Notes: generated by a model not told the origin, from the sequence alone. 64,000 bases of DNA from Aurantimonas aggregata (GCF_010500835.1 NZ_JAAAMJ010000001.1:868001-932000), one strand, 5' to 3'; shown: positions 1-10,294, numbered from the stretch's first letter. Made by a program: numbers and translations.

Positions 1-15
1 ACCGAACGAGTCTAG

Positions 16-1035
16 GTGGCGCAGAAGGTCAAACTCTCGACGATCGCGGACGCGCTGGGCGTGTCGACGGCGACCGTCTCCCTCGCTTTGCGCGACAGCC
101 CGCTCGTGGCCGAGGTGACGCGCGAGCGCATCAAGGAGGCGGCACGCGACTTCGGCTATATCTACAATCGCCGCGCCGCCTCGCTGCGGACCTCCAAGTC
201 CGGCATCGTCGGCGTCTGCGTGCACGACATCATGAACCCGTTCTTCGGCGAGATCCTGATGGCGGTCGAGGAAGAACTCGATCGCCAGCGCCAGACGTTC
301 ATTCTCTGCAACCACCATGACGACCTGTCCAAGCAGCGCTCCTTCGTCGACACGCTGCTGCAACTCGGCGCCGACGGGCTGATCCTGTCGCCGGCGCTCG
401 GAACACCCGCCGCCGACATCCGCCTCGCCGAGGACAACGAATTGCCGGTGACGCTGATCGCCCGAACGGTCGAGGGCTCCGGCGTCCGCGGATTTCGCGG
501 TGACGATTCCTATGGCATGGGTCTGGCGGTCGACCACCTGATCGAGCGCGGTCACCGTGAGATCGCGATGGTCGGCGGCACGGCGATGACGTCCACCGGG
601 CGTGACCGCGAAGCGGGCTATCTCGCCGCGCTGGAGCGGGCCAAAATTGCCTTCCGACCGGAATGGCGGGTCGAGGGACCCCGCAACCGCCATTCCGGCT
701 TCGACGCGACGGCGACCGTGCTCGCGATCGAGCCGCGCCCGACCGCCATCGTCTGCTTTTCCGACCTCGTGGCGCTCGGCCTGATGTACGGCTTGTCGCG
801 CGCCGGGCTGCGGCCCGGCATCGACATCGCCGTCACCGGCTATGACGACATCGACGAGGCGGCGATCGCCATGCCGTCGCTCTCCACCGTGTCGAACGGC
901 CAGCGCGAGGTCGGCCGCCGCGCCGCCGGCGCGCTGCTCGATCGCCTCCGCGGCGAGCCCGCCATCGACGAGACCGTCCTTATCCGCCCGGAGCTCAAGA
1001 TCCGGCAATCCAGCGAATATGCCTGGCCGTCATGA
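16..1035 (+). CDS. LacI-family transcriptional regulator
   Basis: A sugar- or metabolite-responsive DNA-binding repressor of 339 aa, the normal LacI length. Residues about 8–27 form the N-terminal helix-turn-helix (STIADALGVSTATVSLALRD), followed by the hinge region and a periplasmic-binding-protein-like effector domain from about residue 63 to 330. The start is GTG, directly after an in-frame TAG, so no longer start is possible. The dehydrogenase gene starts 36 bp downstream on the same strand, so the two probably form one unit and the regulator may control it. The effector cannot be deduced. The promoter lies outside the window. Confidence 0.93.
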   Translation: MAQKVKLSTIADALGVSTATVSLALRDSPLVAEVTRERIKEAARDFGYIYNRRAASLRTSKSGIVGVCVHDIMNPFFGEILMAVEEELDRQRQTFILCNHHDDLSKQRSFVDTLLQLGADGLILSPALGTPAADIRLAEDNELPVTLIARTVEGSGVRGFRGDDSYGMGLAVDHLIERGHREIAMVGGTAMTSTGRDREAGYLAALERAKIAFRPEWRVEGPRNRHSGFDATATVLAIEPRPTAIVCFSDLVALGLMYGLSRAGLRPGIDIAVTGYDDIDEAAIAMPSLSTVSNGQREVGRRAAGALLDRLRGEPAIDETVLIRPELKIRQSSEYAWPS

Positions 1036-1071
1036 TGGCCGGGCCGACATCATCTTAAGGGAAGGAAACCC

Positions 1072-2052
1072 ATGACCGACTTCGCATCCTTGACCATTCT
1101 GGTCCCCGGCCGGCTGAACCCGGACACGCTCGAGACGCTGAAGCAGACCTTCGACGTCGAGCATGTCGAGGATCGCGACCTCTCGCGGCTCTCTGCGGAG
1201 CGGCGCGACAGCATCCGCGGCATCGCCCAGATGGGCCCGATCGACGGCGCCACCATGGACATGCTGCCGAAGCTCGAGATCATCGCCAATTTCGGCGTCG
1301 GCTATGATGCGGTCGATACGAAGGCTGCAACCGCGCGCAAGATCGTCGTCACCAACACCCCGGACGTCCTGACCGAGGAAGTCGCCGACACTGCGCTCGG
1401 TCTGCTGCTGATGACCGTCCGCGAACTCGGCGCGGCCGAGCAGCATCTGCGCGCCGGTCTCTGGGAGAGCAAGGGCAACTATCCGCTGACCGGCGCGACG
1501 CTGCAGGGCCGCACGGCCGGCATCATGGGCCTCGGCCGCATCGGCCTGGCGATCGCGCGTCGTCTCGAAGGCTTCGGCGTGAAGATCGCCTATCACAACC
1601 GCTCGGAGCGGGACGATGTCGACTATCCCTATCACGCGACGCTCGAGAGCCTTGCTGCCGCCGTCGACACTTTGATCATCGCCGCGCCCGGCGGTGCTTC
1701 CACGGAAAAGGCGGTCAACGCCGCCGTCCTCAAGGCGCTCGGCCCCGACGGCATCTTCATCAATATCGGGCGTGGCTCGACGGTCGACGAGCCGGCGCTG
1801 ATCGAGGCGCTCAAGGACGGCACGATCCGTGCGGCGGGTCTCGACGTCTTCGACAAGGAGCCGCATGTGCCGGCAGCGCTGATCGCCCTGCCCAACGCGG
1901 TGCTGCTGCCGCATGTCGCCTCCGCATCGCGCCACACGCGGCGCGCCATGGGCGAACTCGTCATCAACAACCTCAAGGCGTGGTTCCAGGGCGAGAAGCC
2001 GCTGACGCCGGTGACGGAATCGGTCGAGGCAGGCCTGGCGCGCAGCGCCTGA
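1072..2052 (+). CDS. D-isomer-specific 2-hydroxyacid dehydrogenase (glyoxylate/hydroxypyruvate reductase type)
   Basis: Cytoplasmic NAD(P)H-dependent oxidoreductase of 326 aa, likely reducing glyoxylate, hydroxypyruvate or a related 2-oxoacid. The Rossmann motif GLGRIG is at residues 153–158. The family's catalytic Arg (NIGRGSTVDE), Glu (DVFDKEP) and His (LLPHVASAS) are all present. A purine-rich ribosome site (AAGGGAAGG) precedes the ATG. It follows the LacI-type regulator and is closed by a strong hairpin terminator, so the pair looks like a regulator–enzyme operon. The exact substrate is inferred only at family level. Confidence 0.9.
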   Translation: MTDFASLTILVPGRLNPDTLETLKQTFDVEHVEDRDLSRLSAERRDSIRGIAQMGPIDGATMDMLPKLEIIANFGVGYDAVDTKAATARKIVVTNTPDVLTEEVADTALGLLLMTVRELGAAEQHLRAGLWESKGNYPLTGATLQGRTAGIMGLGRIGLAIARRLEGFGVKIAYHNRSERDDVDYPYHATLESLAAAVDTLIIAAPGGASTEKAVNAAVLKALGPDGIFINIGRGSTVDEPALIEALKDGTIRAAGLDVFDKEPHVPAALIALPNAVLLPHVASASRHTRRAMGELVINNLKAWFQGEKPLTPVTESVEAGLARSA

Positions 2053-2060
2053 GGCAGTCG

Positions 2061-2101
2061 CCGCGCCGGCCGGGTCATCCCGGCCGGCGCGGTACTCTTT
2101 T
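2061..2101 (+). terminator. Strong intrinsic terminator after the 2-hydroxyacid dehydrogenase
   Basis: A perfect 14-bp stem (2061–2074 with 2079–2092) closes a TCAT loop and is followed by a T-rich stretch (TACTCTTTT). It lies between the rightward dehydrogenase and the leftward 87-aa gene, so it can serve both transcripts. Confidence 0.9.
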
Positions 2102-2106
2102 CGAAC

Positions 2107-2370
2107 TTACCCGGCTTGCTTCAGGCACTCGCCCGCCGCCGTGGCGGAGGAGCGCGCCGACATGCGCCCGACCTGGCCGGCCGCGACGAGCGATTTGGTC
2201 GCCGTTGTGACGCGGTCGCGCAGCGAACCGGTGGCCGGTGCGGCAGCGACAGTGTCGTAGATCAGTTTCGCCTCGGCCGGGAGCGCAGCGGCGCAGGCGG
2301 GCGCTTGCGCGTGAGCGGCGCCTGAGATGACGGAAGCAGACAGGAGCGTAGCGAGCAGGAGCCTTGGCAT
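2107..2370 (-). CDS. Small secreted protein, unknown function
   Basis: An 87-aa protein with a clear N-terminal signal peptide (MPRLLLATLLSASVISGAAHAQ, probable cleavage after AHA). The mature part is about 65 aa, Ala-rich, with two Cys (PACAAA near the start, ECLKQAG at the end) that could form a disulfide in the periplasm. No family recognised. It faces the dehydrogenase across the shared terminator. A similar short secreted protein is common in rhizobial genomes, but no function can be assigned from sequence. Confidence 0.7.
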   Translation of the reverse strand: MPRLLLATLLSASVISGAAHAQAPACAAALPAEAKLIYDTVAAAPATGSLRDRVTTATKSLVAAGQVGRMSARSSATAAGECLKQAG

Positions 2371-2610
2371 GGATGGACCTCGTCGCGACAGGCACGGTCG
2401 GGATGACCGAGCGGCCGGACCTTAGGCGCGACTGGATCGCTTGTCATCCATTCCGGCTGGAAGCGAAGTCCAGGCCCGGCAAGGCTGGAAGCGAACGCAC
2501 TAGTGCGCCGCAGCAATCCAGCAAGAGCTTGGCCGGATTGGTAAATCCCTAAAATTTCTTTCCCGCGTCAACCTTCGGTTAAGCCTATTGGTCGTTAATG
2601 CGGACGAACG

Positions 2611-3078
2611 ATGCTTGGAGTGTTCGTCATGAATTTCGCCGCAACGGTAGTCGGCGCTGGAATCGCAGGTGCAGCGCTCATCTTCTATATCGAGAGCACG
2701 CATGCGGTCGTCGCCGAAATCGGCACCGAGGAATCGAAAGTCGACCGGATTCGCACCGCCGGCATCGGCCCGGCTGCGCCGAGCGACCAGCGCTCGAGCG
2801 CGATCCGGCTGATCGACCTGCGCAGCGGGGCGAACTGCAAGATGGCGCGGCCCGATGCGCTGCCATCCTATTACACCCCGGCTCCGCTCGGCCCCGATTG
2901 CGTCAGCTCCCCGGAACTCCGGCAGGTGTCGCAGTGGCGCTCGGGCGACGATGGCGCGCTGGAGATGGCCGACACCGACGGCCGCATGGTCCTGCGCTTC
3001 ATGCCCGGCGACGGCGTGCTCTTCGAGTCGATCTATCCGATCGACACGATGATGACGATCGTTCCCGCGCGAGGCTGA
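2611..3078 (+). CDS. Membrane-anchored protein with AprI/Inh-like beta-barrel region
   Basis: A 155-aa protein with one N-terminal hydrophobic segment (residues about 7–26) that anchors or exports it. The C-terminal 90 residues have the pattern of AprI/Inh protease-inhibitor barrels: two spaced Cys (SGANCKM, GPDCVSS), then a W-R-S-G-D-D/G-A-L turn and a DGRMVLRF strand. The start could be ATG 2611 or ATG 2629 (MNFAATVVGAG); neither has an outstanding ribosome site. The Inh-like assignment comes from pattern resemblance only. The 240 bp upstream hold no gene. Confidence 0.6.
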   Translation: MLGVFVMNFAATVVGAGIAGAALIFYIESTHAVVAEIGTEESKVDRIRTAGIGPAAPSDQRSSAIRLIDLRSGANCKMARPDALPSYYTPAPLGPDCVSSPELRQVSQWRSGDDGALEMADTDGRMVLRFMPGDGVLFESIYPIDTMMTIVPARG

Positions 3079-3101
3079 GGCAGAACCGGCTTCGGCCTGC
3101 C
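3079..3101 (+). terminator. Weak hairpin between convergent genes
   Basis: GGCAG (3079–3083) pairs with CTGCC (3097–3101), with an inner CCG/CGG pair. It lies between the stop codons of the rightward Inh-like gene and the leftward GNAT gene. There is no clear T-run, so it is a weak candidate. Confidence 0.3.
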
Positions 3102-3113
3102 CAGTGACGCCGG

Positions 3114-3806
3114 TCAAATGGCCATAGCCGCCCGCACATCTTCCAGCCGCCGAATCTGCCGGCCGGCTGCATCGAAATTGGCCGGATCGAGCCACGCCTC
3201 GAAGCTCGCCTGCAAGGCTGGCCACTCGCTGTCGACGATCGAGAACCAAGCCGTGTCGCGGTTGCGGCCCTTGACGATCATGTGCTGGCGGAACGTGCCC
3301 TCGTAGCGAAACCCGAACCGCTCGGCGGCGCGGCGCGACGGCAGGTTGCGATCATCGCACTTCCATTCGAGCCGCCGGTAGCCGAGGTCGAAGGCCCGGC
3401 GCATGATCAGGAACAGCCCCTCGGTCGATGACACGGTCTGCTGCAGCGACGGCGCCAGGCAGATATGACCGATTTCGATGACGCCATTCGCCGGATCCGC
3501 CCGCATCAGCGCCGCGACGCCGCTGGCTTTGCCCGTCGAGGCCGGCACCAGCGCGTGGAACCGCATCGTGTCGCCCAGATAGGTCCGCGCGGCAAAGCTG
3601 CGGAAGCTTTCGCGGTCGACGAACGGGCCAAAGGCCATGAACTCGAAGATCCGACCGCTTTGGTCCGTGGTATAACCATCGTACAGTTCATCGAAGCGCC
3701 GCTCGTCGGTGAACGGCTCGATCCGGACGGCGCTTCCCTCGATCGGCTCGGTCCCCGGCAGCGCGCGTGGTGCAAAACCGGCGAGATCGGTCTGGGCCCG
3801 GCTCAT
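3114..3806 (-). CDS. GNAT-family N-acetyltransferase (RimJ/RimL type)
   Basis: A 230-aa acetyl-CoA-dependent N-acetyltransferase of the RimJ/RimL-like class. The GNAT core runs from about residue 25 to 190. Typical strand/helix elements are seen in NGVIEIGHICLAPSLQQT, then LFLIMRRAFDLGYRRLEWKCDDRN and SRRAAERFGFRYEGTFR. The acceptor is unknown; relatives modify small molecules or protein N-termini. The ATG overlaps the stop of the upstream esterase gene by 4 bp (ATGA), so the two are probably translationally coupled. Confidence 0.88.
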   Translation of the reverse strand: MSRAQTDLAGFAPRALPGTEPIEGSAVRIEPFTDERRFDELYDGYTTDQSGRIFEFMAFGPFVDRESFRSFAARTYLGDTMRFHALVPASTGKASGVAALMRADPANGVIEIGHICLAPSLQQTVSSTEGLFLIMRRAFDLGYRRLEWKCDDRNLPSRRAAERFGFRYEGTFRQHMIVKGRNRDTAWFSIVDSEWPALQASFEAWLDPANFDAAGRQIRRLEDVRAAMAI

Positions 3807-4711
3807 CGGGCGTGCCGCCGGATGAAGCCGATGGTCCCGGCCGGGATCACGTCTTCCTGGAACGGGATGGCCGTCGCGAAAGCCGTGATCGCGCCCGTGT
3901 GGGTGACGCCGGGAACCATGATTTCCTCCACTGAAACGCCTTGCGCTCGTGCTTTTGCAGCCAGCGAGCGCGTGTTCTTCGGATCGACGACCGTGTCCGC
4001 CTCGCCGGCGATCAGCAGCATGGGCGGCTCGCCACCGTCGACGAAGGCGACCGGCTGCGATTCTGCCCGCGTTTCGGCGGGAAACACCTGCCGGTAGCGT
4101 ACCTCGGTCAGCGGCAGGAAGTCGTAGGGTCCGGCGAGGCCGATGAAGCCGGCGAGCCCGCTTGCCGGAAACGACTCCCGTGCCAGCCAGCGTTCGTCGG
4201 TGGCCAGCAGCCCGGCGATCTGTGCACCGGCCGAATGCCCCATGAGAAACACCTTCCGCTGCCCGGCCGGGACGCCGTGGTCGCCGCCCTCGAGGTCGCG
4301 GGCGATCGTCGCCGTCGCTGTCGCGGCATCCTCGATGAAGCCGGGAAACCGCACTGCCGGATAGAGGCGGTAGTTCGGGATGGCGACGATGATGCCTTCG
4401 CTGGCCAGCGCCTGGCCAAGAAACGGATAGATGTCCTTCGACCCGTCAGCCCAGCTGCCGCCGTGGATGAACACGACGAGCGGCGTGTCGCTGCCCGCGC
4501 CGTCCGGGACGTAGAGGTCGTAGGTGCCCCGTTCGCCGTCCTGGTAGCGCAGGTCAGCGATGCGCTCGTAACCCGCTTCGCTGGTGGCGGCGTTCAGCGC
4601 TGCCGCGCAGCCGGCGAGCCACAGGCCGAGCAGCGAAGCGGCAACGGGCGCGAGCGTGGATCTCAGGCGTCGGATTGGGAAGAATCGGGACAGTCTCATC
4701 GGCGCTGACAT
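3803..4711 (-). CDS. Alpha/beta-hydrolase lipoprotein (carboxylesterase-like)
   Basis: A 302-aa esterase-type hydrolase. The chosen start (MSAPMRLSRFF) gives a signal sequence with lipobox LAGC, so the enzyme is probably lipid-anchored in the periplasm. The oxyanion motif HGGSW, nucleophile elbow GHSAG, acidic residue in GEADTVVD and His in GVTHTG complete a carboxylesterase/kynurenine-formamidase-like catalytic set. The frame is open further upstream to 4867, but that would overlap zapA and bury the signal peptide. It is followed with a 4-bp overlap by the GNAT gene. Confidence 0.87.
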   Translation of the reverse strand: MSAPMRLSRFFPIRRLRSTLAPVAASLLGLWLAGCAAALNAATSEAGYERIADLRYQDGERGTYDLYVPDGAGSDTPLVVFIHGGSWADGSKDIYPFLGQALASEGIIVAIPNYRLYPAVRFPGFIEDAATATATIARDLEGGDHGVPAGQRKVFLMGHSAGAQIAGLLATDERWLARESFPASGLAGFIGLAGPYDFLPLTEVRYRQVFPAETRAESQPVAFVDGGEPPMLLIAGEADTVVDPKNTRSLAAKARAQGVSVEEIMVPGVTHTGAITAFATAIPFQEDVIPAGTIGFIRRHAR

Positions 4712-4772
4712 AGCGGGCTGTCGCGGCGCAGCAATCTTGGCAGGCGCGCTTCCGCCAGGTGGACGGAGGTGC

Positions 4773-5132
4773 TCAGGCGGAGCCGAGCCGCGTGCCGATG
4801 CGCTCCAGCGCCGCGGCAGTCTCGTTGAGGCTTTCGACGAAGGATTCCCGTTCGCGGCGGCGGACATGCTCGAGTTCGCCGGTATCGACCGATTTCTGTT
4901 CCATGCCGCCTTCGAGCTCGGCGATCCGCCGGCGCGCCTCGAACAATTCGTCCGTCGCGGTGATCGCCGCCATGACCGTCAGCCGGAGATCGCCGATCTG
5001 CCCGAAGCCGTCGCGCAGTTCCGCGATCTTGCGATCGACCTCGGCGGCAAGCGCCGTCAGATGCGGCTCCTCGCCCTCGCCGCAGGCCATGCGGTAGGTC
5101 TTTCCGTCGATGCTGACCACGACTTGCGGCAT
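4773..5132 (-). CDS. zapA: Cell division protein ZapA
   Basis: A 119-aa ZapA homologue that binds FtsZ and promotes Z-ring bundling. The N-terminal beta-rich part (VVVSIDGKTYRMACGEGEE) leads into the signature helix (LTALAAEVDRKIAELR) and a C-terminal coiled coil (TDELFEARRRIAELEGG). Length is typical. It lies 17 bp downstream of the DUF4164 gene in the same orientation, the usual rhizobial pairing, divergent from transketolase. Only 61 bp separate its stop from the chosen esterase start, leaving no room for a 6S RNA gene there. Confidence 0.92.
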   Translation of the reverse strand: MPQVVVSIDGKTYRMACGEGEEPHLTALAAEVDRKIAELRDGFGQIGDLRLTVMAAITATDELFEARRRIAELEGGMEQKSVDTGELEHVRRRERESFVESLNETAAALERIGTRLGSA

Positions 5133-5149
5133 CGCGATTTCCTACTCTC

Positions 5150-5428
5150 TCACCGGTGCTGTTCCAGGACGCCGCGGACGCGTTCCATGGCGTCGACCAG
5201 CCGCTGCGACACTTCGCGATTGGCTTGCGTCAGCCGCTCGTTGCGGGCGAGCGCGGCATCGAGCTCGCGCGCCAGCCGGCCCCGGTCGGCGGTCATGCGC
5301 TGGATTTCGACTTCGGCGCCCTGCACCACCGTCTCGCGTTCGAGCCGGGCCTCGACGGCGTGCTCCAGCCGCTCGATCGCAGTTCGAAGGCGCAGGCGCG
5401 CCGCTTCGAACGGATCATCCAGCGGCAT
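5150..5428 (-). CDS. DUF4164 coiled-coil protein
   Basis: A 92-aa, almost wholly helical coiled-coil protein (FEAARLRLRTAIERLEHAVEAR, then heptads to the C-terminus) matching DUF4164, a small rhizobial family found next to zapA. The start MPLDDPFEA was chosen because an AGGGGGA ribosome site precedes it; the frame stays open to 5503 without such a site. It probably works with ZapA at division or as a structural partner, which is inferred from constant neighbourhood only. Confidence 0.82.
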   Translation of the reverse strand: MPLDDPFEAARLRLRTAIERLEHAVEARLERETVVQGAEVEIQRMTADRGRLARELDAALARNERLTQANREVSQRLVDAMERVRGVLEQHR

Positions 5429-5560
5429 GGCTTCGTCCCCCTGTGGTCGGTCCCGGACCGGTCCAGCCGCATAAGCGGCAGAGCCGTTCCGGCATTTCTC
5501 CAAGCTCTAGCGGCTCGTGGCAGGGATGAAAAGCGCGGGGCTGCGCCCGGGGCCGGTTTG

Positions 5561-5589
5561 TTGACACCCCACAGGGCATGTGATGTCTG
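5561..5589 (+). promoter_or_regulatory. Probable sigma-70 promoter of tkt
   Basis: A consensus -35 TTGACA at 5561–5566 is followed after 17 bp by a poor -10 (TGTCTG, 5584–5589), about 40 bp before the transketolase ATG at 5631. An upstream ATG at 5580 would fall inside this promoter, which supports the later start. Confidence 0.45.
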
Positions 5590-5630
5590 CCGCCCGTTCC
5601 GGCCAGCGTGGCCGCCGATGGAGCGGACCG

Positions 5631-7622
5631 ATGACCACACCCGAGATGCAGCGTTCGATGGCGAACGCGATCCGCTTCCTTTCCGCCGACGCGGTCGAGG
5701 CCGCCGGGTCCGGCCATCCCGGGCTTCCGATGGGCGCGGCGGATATCGCGACCGTCCTGTTCACGCGCTTCCTGACCTTCGATCCGAAGCAGCCGGCATG
5801 GCCCGATCGCGACCGCTTCGTGCTGTCGGCCGGGCACGGATCGATGCTGCTCTACAGCGCGCTTTATCTGCTCGGCTACGACGACATCGATCTCGAGGAG
5901 ATCCGCCGCTTCCGCCAGCTCGGCGCGCGCACCGCGGGCCATCCGGAATACGGCCATGCCGCCGGCATCGAGACCACCACCGGCCCGCTCGGCCAGGGGC
6001 TTGCCAACGCGGTCGGCATGGCTTTGGCCGAACGCGCCATGAACGCACGGTTCGGCGACGACATCGTCGACCACACCACCTACGCATTGGTCGGCGACGG
6101 CTGCCTGATGGAGGGCATCAGCCAGGAGGCGCTGTCGCTCGCCGGGCATCTGAAGCTCAACAAGCTGATCGTGCTCTGGGACGACAACGGCATCACCATC
6201 GACGGCAAGGTCTCTTTATCCGACTCCACCGACCAGGCCGCGCGCTTTGCCGCGAGCGGCTGGAACACGCTGGCCTGCGACGGCCACGACCAGGAGGCGA
6301 TCGCCGCGTCGATCGAGACGGCGCGGGCGAGCGACCGGCCGACGCTGATCGCCTGCAGGACCACGATCGGTTACGGCGCGCCCGGCAAGGCCGGAACCTC
6401 GAGGGTGCACGGGTCACCGCTTGGGACCGAGGAACTGGCAGCAGCGCGCAAGGCGCTCGGCTGGGAGTACGGCCCCTTCGAGGTGCCGGCGGCCATCCTC
6501 GACAAATGGCGGCTCGTCGGGCTTCGCTCCAGCGCCCGGCGCAAGGAGTGGGAAAAGCGCTTCGCCACCGTCGATGGCGAAATCCGCGGCGAGTTCCTGC
6601 GGCGGGTCCGCGGCGACCTGCCGAGCGGCGTCGGCCAGGCGATCCATCGCTGGAAGCGCCAGCTCAACGCGGAGCGTCCCAGAATCGCGACCCGCAAGGC
6701 ATCCGAACTGGCGCTCGAAATCATCAACGCCATCGTCCCGGAGACTCTCGGCGGATCGGCCGACCTCACCGGCTCGAACAACACCCGCACCAGCCAGATG
6801 GAGGCGATCGCGCCGGGCGACTATGCCGGACGGTTCATCCATTACGGCATCCGCGAACACGCCATGGCGGCGGTGATGAACGGCATCGCCCTGCATGGCG
6901 GCTTCATCCCCTATTCCGGCACGTTCCTGGTCTTCTCAGACTACTGCCGTGCCGCCATGCGGCTTTCGGCCCTGATGGGGCAGCGCGTGATCTACGTGAT
7001 GACGCATGATTCGATCGGCCTCGGAGAAGACGGTCCGACGCACCAGCCGGTCGAGCATCTCGCGGCATTGCGGGCGATCCCGCAGATGCAGGTCTTCCGG
7101 CCGGCCGACGCGGTGGAAGCGGTCGAGTGCTGGGAGCTGGCGCTGCAGTCGCGCCATGCCCCCTCGGTGCTGGCCCTCAGCCGCCAGGACCTGCCGACGC
7201 TGCGCCTCGACCAGCACGACGAGAATTACAGCGCTCGCGGTGCCTACGAGATCAGCCCGGCCTCGGGCGAAGCGGAAGTGACGATCTTCGCCACCGGCTC
7301 GGAGGTGGAGATCGCCTTTGCCGCGCAGGCGGAACTGGAGAGCGAGGGCGTCCTGACCCGCGTCGTGTCGGTGCCCTGCTTCGAGCTGTTCGAGGCGCAG
7401 AGCCCGGAATATCGCCACGTGATCCTCGGCGACGGTACGACACTCAGCATCGCCATCGAGGCCGGCATCAGGCAAGGCTGGGACCGCCTCATCGGCCGCG
7501 ACGGCATCTTCGTCGGCATGAGCGGCTTCGGCGCATCCGGGCCCGCCCCGGCGCTCTACGAGCATTTCGGCATCACCGCCGCGGCTGTGGTCGAGGCGGT
7601 GAAAGCCCGCCGCGGAGCCTGA
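5631..7622 (+). CDS. tkt: Transketolase
   Basis: A 663-aa thiamine-diphosphate enzyme of the pentose phosphate and Calvin-type carbon rearrangements, swapping two-carbon units between sugar phosphates. It starts with the family signature ([20 protein letters not shown]) and carries the TPP/Mg motif GDGCLMEG with N in DDNGITIDG. The central pyrimidine domain ([28 protein letters not shown]) and the C-terminal domain are intact. GGAG precedes ATG 5631; an in-frame ATG at 5580 lacks a site and lies in the promoter. It heads a tkt–gap–pgk series that is normally contiguous in rhizobia. Confidence 0.96.
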   Translation: MTTPEMQRSMANAIRFLSADAVEAAGSGHPGLPMGAADIATVLFTRFLTFDPKQPAWPDRDRFVLSAGHGSMLLYSALYLLGYDDIDLEEIRRFRQLGARTAGHPEYGHAAGIETTTGPLGQGLANAVGMALAERAMNARFGDDIVDHTTYALVGDGCLMEGISQEALSLAGHLKLNKLIVLWDDNGITIDGKVSLSDSTDQAARFAASGWNTLACDGHDQEAIAASIETARASDRPTLIACRTTIGYGAPGKAGTSRVHGSPLGTEELAAARKALGWEYGPFEVPAAILDKWRLVGLRSSARRKEWEKRFATVDGEIRGEFLRRVRGDLPSGVGQAIHRWKRQLNAERPRIATRKASELALEIINAIVPETLGGSADLTGSNNTRTSQMEAIAPGDYAGRFIHYGIREHAMAAVMNGIALHGGFIPYSGTFLVFSDYCRAAMRLSALMGQRVIYVMTHDSIGLGEDGPTHQPVEHLAALRAIPQMQVFRPADAVEAVECWELALQSRHAPSVLALSRQDLPTLRLDQHDENYSARGAYEISPASGEAEVTIFATGSEVEIAFAAQAELESEGVLTRVVSVPCFELFEAQSPEYRHVILGDGTTLSIAIEAGIRQGWDRLIGRDGIFVGMSGFGASGPAPALYEHFGITAAAVVEAVKARRGA

Positions 7623-7829
7623 CCGTAGCGCTGGCGGCCGGGCGGCGCTCACATCGCGGCGACCGCCGGAACCGCGCCAGCCTTCCCGGCATCAGCGGAA
7701 ATCATCACGGTCATCAGAAAAGCTGACCGACGCGAATGTTGATCCGCGCCGCCGGGGACTGTACAGCCCATGGCGACCGAGATTACCGGCGTTTTCACTC
7801 ACCGGGCACCCATCACAGGAGACGGATCC

Positions 7830-8849
<1,020 letters not shown>

Positions 8850-8876
8850 CCATACCGATCCGTTCGTTCTTCCAGA

Positions 8877-8909
8877 AAAGGGGGCTGCCTGTACGAGGCG
8901 GCCCCCTTT
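8877..8909 (+). terminator. Bidirectional terminator after gap
   Basis: A 13-bp stem (8877–8889 with 8897–8909, one G·U pair) closes a 7-nt loop. The arms begin and end with AAA/TTT, so it can act on both strands. It lies between gap and the convergent PepSY gene. Confidence 0.8.
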
Positions 8910-8926
8910 CGCGTTCAGCGCCGTGA

Positions 8927-10294
8927 TCAGGCCAGCGCCGGCCGCCTCCGGGTCATCGCCCGGTCGAGCGCCAGCATGACCAGCAGCGAGGCGCCGACAA
9001 GCGGGAAGATGATACCGCCGACAACGAGGATGGCGAGCAGTCCGCGGAACACGCGGCGGTCCTGCGGCATCGGCGGCACGCCCATCGAGCCGCTCGGGCG
9101 TCGCTTCCACCACATCACGCCGGCCGACACCGCCAGCAGGACGTTGCCGGCGCAGACCCCCAGCAGCAGGAGCTGGTTGAGCAGCCCGTATTGCTGGCCC
9201 ATGTGGACATTGATCCCCCATTCGAGCCAGCGCCCGCCGGGTCCGTAATCGGCGTAGCTCATGTCGACCAGGGACTCGCCGGTGTACTGGTCGAGATGCA
9301 CGACGCGCTGCCGGGAGAGGTCGTCCGGATAGACCGAGCCGGTGTAGACGCCCTCAGGCTTGCCCGGAATGTTGACGGCATAGCCGCGATTGAGACCGAG
9401 ATCGTCAAGGATCGCCACCGCCCGGTCGAGGCCGATCGGCTGCGTCGCCGCCGCGGCGCCCGGTGACATCGGGACCTGCGCCTGCTCCATCGACCACGCC
9501 GTCAGCCCCTCGTCGGAAAGCTTGCTGCCAGACATCGGCACGTCGGTGCGCACGCGGGGGGGGTAGCCGAAATTGGCGCCGTTGGCCCATTCGTTGACCT
9601 TGCCGCCCCAGACCTGCGACCACGGCATGCCGGTCACCGCGAGGAAGACGATGAAGCAGCCGACGACGCTGCCGGTCACCGCGTGGACGTCGCGCCAGAA
9701 CAGCCGATTGCGCGGCCTGCCCCGCACCGAGACGACGCCACCCTTCTGGCCCCGCGGCCACCAGAGGAAGATCCCCGTCCCGACGAGCAGGATCACCCAG
9801 CCGCCGGCGATCTCGATGATGCCGCGTGCCACCGGCCCGAAATAGCGCAGGCTGTGCAAATAGCGGACCGTCCACATCACCGTGCCGCGATCGGCCAGCG
9901 CGCCCAGCACCGCGCCATCATACGGATCGACATAGACCGCCAACCGCTCACCACTGTCGGCATTGACGGTGATCTCGGCCGAGCTGCCGGGTGTCGCCGG
10001 GTCGGTGTACTTGACCGCCCTGCCGGGATGGGCCGTGATCGCCGCCGCGACCATGGTGGAAGGCGAAGCGAGCGCGATGTCCTGGCGGATCTCGACCGTC
10101 TTCAGGTCGGCGTGGACGAGGGCGTCGATCTCGTCCCTGAAGAGATAGAGCGCCCCGGTGATCGACAGGGTGATCAGGAACGGCAGGACGAAGAGCCCTG
10201 CGTAGAAATGCCAGCGCCAGACGGCGCGGTAGAGATCGGGCGAGGCGAGAGAACGCGCGGCGTCCTCGGCCTGCCCGGCGACGAGACGGGACAT
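8927..10294 (-). CDS. PepSY-associated TM-helix membrane protein (PiuB/iron-regulated type)
   Basis: A 455-aa inner-membrane protein with the PepSY_TM architecture. The first helix (WRWHFYAGLFVLPFLITLSITGALYLF) contains the conserved W-H-F-Y, followed by a PepSY-like periplasmic segment. Further helices follow near residues 160–180 (GGWVILLVGTGIFLWWP), 208–230, 375–400 and 428–450. Relatives are iron- or copper-regulated and are thought to reduce or help import metal or siderophore complexes. It is third in a leftward DUF2946–PCuAC–PepSY order, 145 bp after the PCuAC gene, with a GC-rich hairpin in between. The substrate is inferred only as a transition metal. Confidence 0.85.
   Translation of the reverse strand: MSRLVAGQAEDAARSLASPDLYRAVWRWHFYAGLFVLPFLITLSITGALYLFRDEIDALVHADLKTVEIRQDIALASPSTMVAAAITAHPGRAVKYTDPATPGSSAEITVNADSGERLAVYVDPYDGAVLGALADRGTVMWTVRYLHSLRYFGPVARGIIEIAGGWVILLVGTGIFLWWPRGQKGGVVSVRGRPRNRLFWRDVHAVTGSVVGCFIVFLAVTGMPWSQVWGGKVNEWANGANFGYPPRVRTDVPMSGSKLSDEGLTAWSMEQAQVPMSPGAAAATQPIGLDRAVAILDDLGLNRGYAVNIPGKPEGVYTGSVYPDDLSRQRVVHLDQYTGESLVDMSYADYGPGGRWLEWGINVHMGQQYGLLNQLLLLGVCAGNVLLAVSAGVMWWKRRPSGSMGVPPMPQDRRVFRGLLAILVVGGIIFPLVGASLLVMLALDRAMTRRRPALA

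Noticed and set aside
5156-7009. 617-codon plus-strand frame over the DUF4164 and transketolase genes
   Set aside because: Out of frame with transketolase and composed of Arg-rich shadow sequence.
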